Of a DNA stretch of 64,000 nt, positions 1 through 8,244 are shown one piece after another (the first letter of the stretch is position 1; each line of letters starts with the position of its first letter). Made by a program: the position numbers and the translations under genes. The stretch is from positions 3,762,501-3,826,500 of the forward strand of contig NZ_CP023004.1 of the NCBI RefSeq assembly GCF_003096195.1. Reading direction: 5' to 3'. The notes beneath the pieces were generated by a model. That model had not been told where the DNA came from and made no database searches. It worked only from the letters and a program-made list of their open reading frames with translations. Origin of the DNA: Ereboglobus luteus. Lineage in GTDB: Bacteria > Verrucomicrobiota > Verrucomicrobiia > Opitutales > Opitutaceae.

Positions 1-2
1 AG

Positions 3-635
3 GATTTTAATGCGCGCTATCTTCCCAATCCCATCGAAATTGATTGGGATTTCGATCTCGAACGCTGTTCCAAGAAAAACAATATAGTGTTTTTGGGACG
101 CTTGGAGGCTCAAAAAAGAGTCTGGCTCGTCTGCGAGGTCGCGAAACGGATGCCTCAATATAATTTTTATATACTGGGTCAATTTTTCCGCCACAGGGAG
201 GAAAACGAGGCGACCGTGGAAAAATACAAGCGCGAGGAAATCCCCAATTTGCACTGGGCCGGTCATTTGGATGGTGCCGAAAAAAATGAGCTTCTGCGGA
301 CAAGCAAAATTCTCATCAACACCTCCATTTGGGAGGGTATTCCAATCTCATGGCTGGAGGCCCTGTCTTACGGAACGCTGCTCATGAGCAATCTCGATAA
401 TGAAAATCTGGTCAGCCGTTTCGGCGTCTGTTCGGGACAAAATCTCGGCGACGGCTTTGACGGCATCGACGCCTATGTTTCAGCCATTGAAAAAATAATG
501 ACAGACGAGGCCTTTCGCCGCGAGCGGGCCGCCGCCGCGATCGCATATGTCAGGGAAACGCACAGCGTCGAACGCTTTGTGCGCGACATGAGGGAAGTTG
601 TTACAGAGGCGGCACGTAGAAAAATTGATAAATAA
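3..635 (+). CDS. Glycosyltransferase, group 1 (GT4-like), C-terminal part
   Basis: The reading frame is open from the first bases of the window, so the gene begins upstream and only about 210 codons of its 3' part are present. The visible part looks like the C-terminal Rossmann half of a GT-B retaining glycosyltransferase: a strand followed by FLGRLEAQKR, a middle segment with ILGQF, and the nucleotide-sugar binding region around ILINTSIWEGIPISWLEALS, which carries the E-x7-E type arrangement typical of GT4 enzymes. It probably transfers a sugar from an NDP-sugar in cytosolic assembly of a surface glycan. A GTG at 87 is internal and is not a start. The neighbouring GT25, FkbM and LicD genes support a polysaccharide locus. 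Donor and acceptor cannot be read from the sequence. Confidence 0.8.
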   Translation, partial: DFNARYLPNPIEIDWDFDLERCSKKNNIVFLGRLEAQKRVWLVCEVAKRMPQYNFYILGQFFRHREENEATVEKYKREEIPNLHWAGHLDGAEKNELLRTSKILINTSIWEGIPISWLEALSYGTLLMSNLDNENLVSRFGVCSGQNLGDGFDGIDAYVSAIEKIMTDEAFRRERAAAAIAYVRETHSVERFVRDMREVVTEAARRKIDK

Positions 636-789
636 GGTTTCAACCGGTTAAAAATCGTTTGTTTCAATTTTGAACGCACAGCCACAAACGGTTGTCAAAG
701 TTTCGCGTATATGCCAGGTGGTGAAAATTTACTTGTTCGGTTTTTGAAAGAGCCAACTCAGGTTCGCATTAAATGTTGCTATCATTAAC

Positions 790-1551
790 ATGGCCCAGAA
801 CGAGCTTCCTTTTATAACATATGTGATAAATTTGGACCGCTACCCGGATCGGTTCACCGCCATGTCGGCCGCGCTGGCCCGGGAGGAAATCCCCTGCGAA
901 CGCATACGGGCCATTGATGGTCGCTCCCGTGTTTTTACCGAAGCCGAAATCGATCTCAAGGCCTACGAGAAAAACCACGGCAGACCGCCGGGCATTGGCG
1001 TCGCCGCCTGCTACATGAGCCACCTTTCGGCTTACAAAGCGCTGCTGGACACATCGTATGAATTCGCCCTGATATTCGAGGACGACATGGTCATCCACCC
1101 CGGACTCAGGCAGTTGGTGATCGATTCCATCAAGATTAAGGACTCATGGGACGTGCTGAGGTTTGCGGGGTTCCACTCCGGCTTTCCGGTGCGTCGAAAG
1201 ATGATCAACGCCACCCATTCGATGTGCTATAATTTCACCTCAAGAACCGGCGGCGGCTGTTATATGATAAACCGGAAGGCCGCGAAGAGTTATCTGGGGC
1301 AGATGCTGCCCATCACGGTGCATATCGATCACGAATATACCAAGTCGTGGAAATACAATCTTCGCATATTTTCCGTTTATCCCGCCCCGTGCGTCGATGC
1401 TGGATTGCCAACATCCATTGAATATGCTGCCGCAAAAAAACTAAAGAGACGGTGGTATAAAAAATTTCCCACATTGTGCTACAGGTCGAAAACCGCCCTG
1501 CGCCAAATCTGGCACGGCATCACGCACGGATATTGTTTTCCGGGAAAATAA
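790..1551 (+). CDS. Glycosyltransferase family 25 protein
   Basis: A 253-residue protein opening with the GT25 hallmark TYVINLDRYPDRF near residue 11. It continues with IRAIDGR, a stretch resembling AACYMSHLSAYKALLD, and the acidic FEDDMVI motif near residue 96, expected to bind the metal and nucleotide sugar. GT25 enzymes usually add galactose or similar sugars to lipooligosaccharide or glycoprotein acceptors. Length is normal for the family. ATG 790 follows a 154-base spacer after the preceding glycosyltransferase. The last 50 or so codons are rich in Lys and Arg, and that same 3' end recurs as a decayed copy at 7847-8008. Specificity is not inferable. Confidence 0.88.
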   Translation: MAQNELPFITYVINLDRYPDRFTAMSAALAREEIPCERIRAIDGRSRVFTEAEIDLKAYEKNHGRPPGIGVAACYMSHLSAYKALLDTSYEFALIFEDDMVIHPGLRQLVIDSIKIKDSWDVLRFAGFHSGFPVRRKMINATHSMCYNFTSRTGGGCYMINRKAAKSYLGQMLPITVHIDHEYTKSWKYNLRIFSVYPAPCVDAGLPTSIEYAAAKKLKRRWYKKFPTLCYRSKTALRQIWHGITHGYCFPGK

Positions 1552-1554
1552 CTT

Positions 1555-1571
1555 CAACGACATAGTCGTTG
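1555..1571. repeat. Short perfect palindrome between convergent genes
   Basis: A 7-bp stem with a 3-base loop (CAACGAC-ATA-GTCGTTG) lies four bases past the GT25 stop codon, between that gene and the converging fkbM-type gene. It could help end transcription or stabilise the 3' end, but there is no T-run, so it is not called a terminator. Confidence 0.3.
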
Positions 1572-1593
1572 TCGCAGCTAAATAACGTTACAT

Positions 1594-2454
1594 TTAGTTG
1601 TCCTGAATTCTGACACCTTTTATAAACCCAATTTCCCAATCCCCGTGACGTTCCCATTCGCAAAAACAAAAAAATGCGTTTTCCCTTAAAATATGCAGCA
1701 ATGCGTCGGGCTTGTCATTGTGGAACTCTATAACAACCACGTCTATCTTGCTTAATACGCCGCATCCGGCCAAATGCGGTATAATATCATATTCCGCACC
1801 TTCGCAATCGACCTTCAAAAATATTCGCTCCTTGCCGAAATGACTCTCGATTATTGGGACAAGGGCAGTTCGGGCATCCTCAATCATGATGTTTTCCAAC
1901 GTATATTCGGAGAAGCACCCGTCGAAAGTGGACTTTGATGATACCGACATGGCTTGGTCCAGATTGAATTTCACTTGCATGTGCTGTTTCCTGTCACCCA
2001 ATCCGAAGTTATAAGGATTTATCTTGTCTCTCAGGCCGGCGTTAAGACTTAGATTTTCCTTAAAAAACTCAAATGTAGGCCCAAGAGGTTCAAACGCATA
2101 CACCTTTCTTACGTTGGACTTGGAGGCCAGATACAAACTGGAAATGCCCACATTGGCTCCTATGTCCAGGCAAATATAACTATTGTCTGGATCAAAAAAA
2201 TTATATTTTTGAAAATATAAATTTTCGACAACGATCAGGGGTAGGTTTTCAAAACAGTTTTTAATTTTTAGGCCGGAAAGTTCCACGTATTTTGAATTCA
2301 CCGTGCCACCCATTGCCAGGATTTTGTTCACCAATTCCTCACGCTGAAATCCTTCCGATTCCTTGGAAAGGAGTTTTTTCAGCGACTTGTAGTTTATGTA
2401 TGCGTAATAAGGGAAAAGAAATATTCCCTTTATGTAATTTATAATTTTTTTCAT
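1594..2454 (-). CDS. FkbM-family SAM-dependent methyltransferase
   Basis: A 286-residue protein with the FkbM methyltransferase core. The SAM-binding motif I is YICLDIGANVGISSLYLASK near residues 131-150, followed by the acidic motif VYAFEPLGPTFEFFKENL. Further on are FLKVDCEGAEYDIIPHL and VVVIEFH, all characteristic of the family. The first 100 residues are a helical N-terminal extension with no obvious signal peptide. FkbM enzymes O-methylate sugars and small molecules. Here the gene is last in the leftward phosphonate cassette, 92 bases after the transaminase reading frame ends, so methylation of the glycan or of a phosphonate ester are both plausible. The DNA is notably A+T-rich. The substrate is unknown. 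Confidence 0.85.
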   Translation of the reverse strand: MKKIINYIKGIFLFPYYAYINYKSLKKLLSKESEGFQREELVNKILAMGGTVNSKYVELSGLKIKNCFENLPLIVVENLYFQKYNFFDPDNSYICLDIGANVGISSLYLASKSNVRKVYAFEPLGPTFEFFKENLSLNAGLRDKINPYNFGLGDRKQHMQVKFNLDQAMSVSSKSTFDGCFSEYTLENIMIEDARTALVPIIESHFGKERIFLKVDCEGAEYDIIPHLAGCGVLSKIDVVVIEFHNDKPDALLHILRENAFFCFCEWERHGDWEIGFIKGVRIQDN

Positions 2455-2546
2455 ATTGTAATATCGATAAAGTTGGTGACTGTAAAAAGTTTTTCCGTGC
2501 TTTTAATATTATAAAAATATTTTACTAAAATTAATTGAGACTAGCG

Positions 2547-4402
<1,856 letters not shown>

Positions 4403-5500
4403 TTATTTCCCTTGTATATATGTAGAAAACCTCTTGGCGACCTCGCGCGGCTTTGTTTTTGGGCGCTCCAAATTTTCAAGCGTTCCCTGCGCGATTTTTG
4501 CATGGATAAACATCATGCCGCCGTTTGCATTCCAATCCGCCAGGAGTGATTGCAACTCATCCTTCGTCGCGACCGTTTTGACCGTCTTGTAACCGCAGGA
4601 TTTTGCCAGCCCCTCATAATCCATGTTGCAGGACACGTTGAACTGGCCGCCCGTTGACTCATGCGCCTGGTTGTCGAATACAATATGGCAGAAGTTTTTC
4701 GGTGCATAATATGCGTTCACCGCAAGCGCCCCCATGCGCATCAACAGGGCGGAATCCCCGTCGAAAACAACCACCTTTTGGGACGGCTTGGCCAGGGACA
4801 GGCCCAGCGCCAGCGAGGATGCGCAGCCCAACGAGCCCACCATGTAAAAATTATTCGCGCCGTCCTTGATTTGAGAAAGCTCCCGCCCCGTAAACCCGGT
4901 TGTCGCTATGAAGGCCGTGTCGCCGGCGCATGTATTCAACACCGTTTCAATGAGCTCCCCGCGCTTGGGCAAACCGGCGTTGGGCTCATTGTTTTTATTC
5001 AGCAAAACCTTTGAAAATGTGTTTTTCCGGACAACAAAAAAGAACGACTTGTTGGCGTTTATATAATCATCCGCCTTTTCCAGTTGTTTTTGCGCCTCCT
5101 CAAAATCAGCGGACAAATAATCCCAGTCTATCTCCATCGTCGCGAGCATCGCCTCGGTGATCCGGCCCATGAGCTCGTGCTGTGGCTCGTCGGGTATTCC
5201 CTGCTCGCCGCGCAGGCTCACGAAACCCAATACGGGAATATCGAACACCTTGTTGAGGGAGGTGAGCGGCGAGACTGCGTTTCCCAGTCCCGAGTTTTGC
5301 ATGAGCAAAACGTTTTTTTTCCCCGCAAGACTCGCGCCCGCGCAGATCGCGGCGGCATCACCCTCGTTGGCAGCCATGACGTATTCGCATTCGTTGATGG
5401 CGTAATTTATCAAATCCTTTAAAAACGAGCAGGGCACGCCGCTATAGAAGGTATAACCCTTTTGCTTCAGAAAATTGCCATATTGTCGAGTATCCAGCAT
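4403..5500 (-). CDS. aepY: Phosphonopyruvate decarboxylase
   Basis: A 365-residue thiamine-diphosphate enzyme that decarboxylates phosphonopyruvate to phosphonoacetaldehyde, the step that makes PEP mutase chemistry irreversible. The N-terminal Pyr domain has FYSGVPCSFLKDLI and the activating Glu in VMAANEGDAAAICAG near residue 46. The C-terminal PP domain has the Mg-TPP motif FDGDSALLMRMGALAV near residue 245 followed by HIVFDNQAHESTGGQ. Both are typical of Ppd. The start is firm: an AGGAGG sequence lies seven bases before ATG 5500 and overlaps the TAG stop of the upstream mutase gene, so the two are probably translationally coupled. The order mutase-decarboxylase-transaminase is the standard 2-aminoethylphosphonate pathway. 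Confidence 0.94.
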   Translation of the reverse strand: MLDTRQYGNFLKQKGYTFYSGVPCSFLKDLINYAINECEYVMAANEGDAAAICAGASLAGKKNVLLMQNSGLGNAVSPLTSLNKVFDIPVLGFVSLRGEQGIPDEPQHELMGRITEAMLATMEIDWDYLSADFEEAQKQLEKADDYINANKSFFFVVRKNTFSKVLLNKNNEPNAGLPKRGELIETVLNTCAGDTAFIATTGFTGRELSQIKDGANNFYMVGSLGCASSLALGLSLAKPSQKVVVFDGDSALLMRMGALAVNAYYAPKNFCHIVFDNQAHESTGGQFNVSCNMDYEGLAKSCGYKTVKTVATKDELQSLLADWNANGGMMFIHAKIAQGTLENLERPKTKPREVAKRFSTYIQGK

Positions 5501-5509
5501 TTTTGCCTC

Positions 5510-6808
5510 CTATTTTGTCCCGGGAATAAGTTCCAGAATTTGTTTCACCGACATGCAGTATTTGTCGGCCTCAAGGGATCGCCCGTTTTTTAATATACAC
5601 TTTGCCGTTTTAAGCATTGCGGGATAGGAGGAGCGAAGGAGGTGGTTTGCATAAATCACAATGGTCGCGCCCCATCGCTGAAGCTCCTTTTCGGTTATTT
5701 GATTATACGTGGTGGGAACCACGACAATCGGAACGGTCTTGTAGTGAGCCCTGAACAAGCGGCAAAACGACTTTATATCCCGGCCCGATTTTTCCTTGCT
5801 GTGAATCATGACGCCGTCGGCCCCCGCCTTCACATACGCGAGCGCCCTCGCCAGCGCATCCTTGACGGGGAAGCCGGCAATGAGACTTTCGAGTCTCGCA
5901 AAAATCATAAAGTCCTTTGTTACCTGCGCCTTTTTCCCCGCGCTTATTTTTTCGCAAAAATCACCAACCGGGGCAAGCTGTTGGATGGCGGACGTGCCCA
6001 GGAGTGAATTCTTTTTCAACCCCGTCTTGTCCTCGATAATAATCGCCGAGATGCCGTTTCGCTCCAGCGTGCGAACGGTGAACACAAAATGATCGGGCAA
6101 TCCCCCCGTGTCCCCGTCGTATATTATGGGCTTGGTGGTGCACTCCAGTATATTTGTCAAATCCTGCAATCTTGTGGTCAGGTCCACGGCCTCGATGTCC
6201 GGTTTTCCCTTCGATGTCGAATCCGTCAAACTGGAGGACCACATGCCGTCGAAATATTGTTTTCCGTTTTCCTTTTCGATCTCCACATTTTCAGCGATAA
6301 GGCCGGAAAGCCCCGAGTGCACCTCCAGGATGCGGAGAAACGGCTTGGCCTCCAGCAAGCGGCGGAGCATTCCGAGCCTGATTTCCGGGGTCGTGCCCAC
6401 GGTTTTCATATTCTCGACAAGCTGCGATGAGTTTATGCCCTGCGTGTAGGGAATTTCTATGACCCGGCGGCCCGCCTTTTTCATAAAGGCGATAACGCGC
6501 GCCCGCTCCTCGCTCATGCGGCCCTTCTTCCAGTCGTCGCCATGAATCACATAATCGAATTTGTATTTTTTCAGGTTGGGAATGTCGCTCCAGTGCTCCT
6601 GGGGCAAGACGCGCGCCACTCCCTTTATGTTTTCCACCACGCTTTTTCGCTGGTCGAATGTCAGATAGGGCAGGCGCTTGTGGGTTAAGATGGCCGAGTC
6701 GGTGAGCAAGCCCACCGTCAGCTCCCCGTATTCGGCCGCTTTTTTTATAATGTTAATAATTCCAGGATGAATAATATCCCCGGTGATGCTCAGATATATT
6801 GTTTTCAT
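5510..6808 (-). CDS. aepX: Phosphoenolpyruvate mutase with N-terminal cytidylyltransferase-like domain
   Basis: A 432-residue bifunctional-type PEP mutase, which isomerises PEP to phosphonopyruvate and so forms the C-P bond. Residues 140-430 are the mutase: DGDTGG (231-236), IIEDKTGLKKNS (257-268), ARLESLIAG and GADGVMIHSK, matching the diagnostic PepM motifs rather than isocitrate lyase. Residues 1-135 resemble the TagD/GCT cytidylyltransferases found fused to many Ppm proteins (YVIHGDDW, TQGINSSQL). The catalytic HxGH reads HPGI at residues 14-17, so the second His is missing and nucleotidyl transfer by this domain is doubtful. CMP activation could instead come from the PntC-like domain three genes on. 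ATG 6808 is 52 bases beyond the licD stop. Confidence 0.94.
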   Translation of the reverse strand: MKTIYLSITGDIIHPGIINIIKKAAEYGELTVGLLTDSAILTHKRLPYLTFDQRKSVVENIKGVARVLPQEHWSDIPNLKKYKFDYVIHGDDWKKGRMSEERARVIAFMKKAGRRVIEIPYTQGINSSQLVENMKTVGTTPEIRLGMLRRLLEAKPFLRILEVHSGLSGLIAENVEIEKENGKQYFDGMWSSSLTDSTSKGKPDIEAVDLTTRLQDLTNILECTTKPIIYDGDTGGLPDHFVFTVRTLERNGISAIIIEDKTGLKKNSLLGTSAIQQLAPVGDFCEKISAGKKAQVTKDFMIFARLESLIAGFPVKDALARALAYVKAGADGVMIHSKEKSGRDIKSFCRLFRAHYKTVPIVVVPTTYNQITEKELQRWGATIVIYANHLLRSSYPAMLKTAKCILKNGRSLEADKYCMSVKQILELIPGTK

Positions 6809-6860
6809 TTTTATAAAATGCTTTCGACGTCGTTGATGGTTCGCCGTGCCGGTTTGTCGA

Positions 6861-7613
6861 TTATTTGCGCTCCTTCAGCCACCGCAGGTGCCCGGAATCT
6901 CCGACAGGCGTCATATAATCGGGCCCATACCAGTCCCTCAGGTATTGGTCATAATTATGCGGCGCCGGATAACTGCCGCCCTCAAACTCCACGGTTCCGA
7001 GCGGGAAAAAATCCTTATATGGTGTCGTCGGAATCTTGCGCAGCGTCGCGTAACCATAATATTCCGCGTCCGGAGTCGAGAGCTTCCGCATTTGCGCCTC
7101 AAACAGTTTGTAATGCAGGCGGCCCGAAAACACGCGCACGGGTTTTAGCAGAACACTCGCGCGCTTGCTTTTTTTCATCATTTCGCGCGTCGGGTAGGGA
7201 TATCTTTGGAACGGGAAAATATCCAGAAACGGATGCTGCCCCCTGACTCGCCGGCAGCCCAGGATTCGATACTCCTTGTCGCCCATCGAGCCCGTGTCGA
7301 CAATGCGAGGCGAGCCGTGGTGGTGGCTCCAGTGCGTTTCCCTCGACATATAGACGGCATCGGCGGGAAATGCCGCCGATGATTTTTGCAATATTTCATT
7401 GATGCGCGGGTAGTCCTCCATGCGCACGCCAATATCAATGTCATCGTCCCAGGGAATGAATCCCTTGTGGCGAACCGCGCCGAGCAGCGTGCCGCTTTCG
7501 AGCCAGTAGGGGATGTCGTGTTTCTTAAATATTGCGTCGGTCGCCTGAAGTATTTTGAGCAGCCGGAGCTGGACTTCCCTGAGCGTTCGGTTCGCCTTTG
7601 TGTTTTTGTTCAT
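6861..7613 (-). CDS. LicD-family phosphotransferase
   Basis: About 250 residues with the LicD signature: LREVQLRLLKILQATDAIF, YWLESGTLLGAVRH and the metal-binding acidic cluster GFIPWDDDIDIGVRMEDY, followed by the ILGCRRVRGQHPFLDIFPF region. LicD proteins are nucleotidyltransferase-fold enzymes. The well-known members transfer phosphocholine from CDP-choline to surface glycans. Next to PEP mutase and a PntC-like enzyme, the expected donor here is CMP-2-aminoethylphosphonate. The start is uncertain: ATG 7613 is chosen because LicD homology begins soon after it, but ATG 7652 or a longer form from 7739 remain open. No good Shine-Dalgarno precedes any of them. It is the first gene of the leftward cassette. 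Confidence 0.88.
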   Translation of the reverse strand: MNKNTKANRTLREVQLRLLKILQATDAIFKKHDIPYWLESGTLLGAVRHKGFIPWDDDIDIGVRMEDYPRINEILQKSSAAFPADAVYMSRETHWSHHHGSPRIVDTGSMGDKEYRILGCRRVRGQHPFLDIFPFQRYPYPTREMMKKSKRASVLLKPVRVFSGRLHYKLFEAQMRKLSTPDAEYYGYATLRKIPTTPYKDFFPLGTVEFEGGSYPAPHNYDQYLRDWYGPDYMTPVGDSGHLRWLKERK

Positions 7614-7626
7614 CCGTGGATTATTT

Positions 7627-7848
7627 TCAGTGTTTTTGCGCGCCAGCGTCATGCTCGCAGCACGCGTTGCAACCCGCGATGGAGCCCGGGCCGCTTCCCG
7701 GCACAAAACCAGACCGAAGCAAATTGATGCGCGCCGCACTGGACGGCTCGGCGACCACGAGCATGTCGGGTTTCGCGCCGTTGTCCAAACCGGTAAAATG
7801 AAAATTTAAAAAATACATTGGAGAAAAACAAAAATCAGAAGGGTCCAA
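7627..7848 (-). CDS. Small hypothetical ORF or gene remnant
   Basis: A 73-codon frame ending 14 bases before the chosen licD start. The first 20 codons are A+T-rich and do not look coding. From about residue 21 the codon use resembles real genes and the tail carries a glycine- and cysteine-rich segment (SGFVPGSGPGSIAGCNACCE). I do not recognise it. It may be the end of a gene truncated when the cassette was rearranged, since the decayed GT25 copy abuts it on the opposite strand. It could also be a true small protein or chance. Confidence 0.3.
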   Translation of the reverse strand: MDPSDFCFSPMYFLNFHFTGLDNGAKPDMLVVAEPSSAARINLLRSGFVPGSGPGSIAGCNACCEHDAGAQKH

Positions 7849-8008
7849 TGAATTACAAGCCCGCCAATTATGAACTCAAGAGCAAAGGCCATGGCATAAA
7901 CAATTCCCCTCGTTGATTCACAGGACGAAAATCGCCATGCGCCAAATCTGGAGCGGCATCAGTCACGGCTATTGTTTTCCAAGGAGAGAAACCCAACCTC
8001 GCGCTTGA
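7847..8008 (+). pseudogene. Decayed 3' fragment of a GT25 glycosyltransferase
   Basis: Positions 7901-7984 translate in frame to QFPSLIHRTKIAMRQIWS and then GISHGYCFP. This matches the last residues of the intact GT25 gene at 790-1551 (KFPTLCYRSKTALRQIWH, GITHGYCFP), and the DNA is also closely similar over about 70 bases. Upstream of 7900 the similarity continues but shifts frame, and no N-terminal two-thirds exist. The fragment ends at TGA 8006-8008 after a short extension. This is a 5'-truncated paralogue remnant marking the right border of the surface-glycan locus. Confidence 0.75.
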
Positions 8009-8033
8009 CAACATGCCAAACAGCCGCATCTCT
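8005..8033 (+). promoter_or_regulatory. Probable ilv promoter
   Basis: A perfect TTGACA -35 hexamer at 8005-8010 is followed, after a 17-base spacer, by a weak -10 region (about 8028-8033). Transcription would start shortly before the leader peptide ATG at 8049. The -35 box overlaps the stop codon of the GT25 remnant. The -10 is poor, so the call rests mainly on the -35 and its position before a convincing attenuator. Confidence 0.4.
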
Positions 8034-8048
8034 CGACGACGTTCATCA

Positions 8049-8144
8049 ATGACTCTCTCCGTCAACAACGCTCTCGCCAATCTCGTCGCCCTCGTGGTCG
8101 TCGTAGTAGTCGTGCGTTGCGCACGCCAAGAGGGCCGTTGGTAA
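8049..8144 (+). CDS. ilv leader peptide
   Basis: A 31-codon open frame, ATG 8049 to TAA 8144, encoding MTLSVNNALANLVAL, then seven consecutive Val codons (8094-8114: GTG GTC GTC GTA GTA GTC GTG), then RCARQEGRW. It carries three further Leu codons and another Val just before the run. This is the classic design of a branched-chain amino acid attenuation peptide such as those of enteric ilvB and ilvGMEDA. A scarcity of charged Val-tRNA would stall the ribosome on the run. A strong hairpin terminator follows 14 bases after the stop and ilvB lies beyond it. The leader is too short to be found by usual gene-size cut-offs. Confidence 0.85.
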   Translation: MTLSVNNALANLVALVVVVVVVRCARQEGRW

Positions 8145-8195
8145 ACACAACCACTTTTGCCCCCTCTGGCGTGATCGCCGGAGGGGGCTTTTTTT
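8125..8195 (+). terminator. ilvB attenuator: terminator with competing antiterminator
   Basis: The terminator is a long G+C-rich hairpin: an eight-base-pair arm at 8159-8166 and 8181-8188, extended through a T-G pair and GGCG/CGCC to a TGAT loop, with seven T residues at 8189-8195. A competing stem is visible: GCCAAGAGGG (8125-8134) in the end of the leader ORF pairs with CCCTCTGGC (8162-8170) with one bulged A, which would destroy the terminator. A small stem, GTGCG/CGCAC at 8112-8124, could act as the pause hairpin. Ribosome stalling on the Val codons at 8094-8114 would free 8125-8134 and favour read-through. The structures are read directly; the mechanism is inferred from known enteric systems. 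Confidence 0.85.
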
Positions 8196-8244
8196 GGCTC
8201 CGCGACGGTGAAGCGAACAGGGGCGGGTTTCTTTCTCCAACCAA

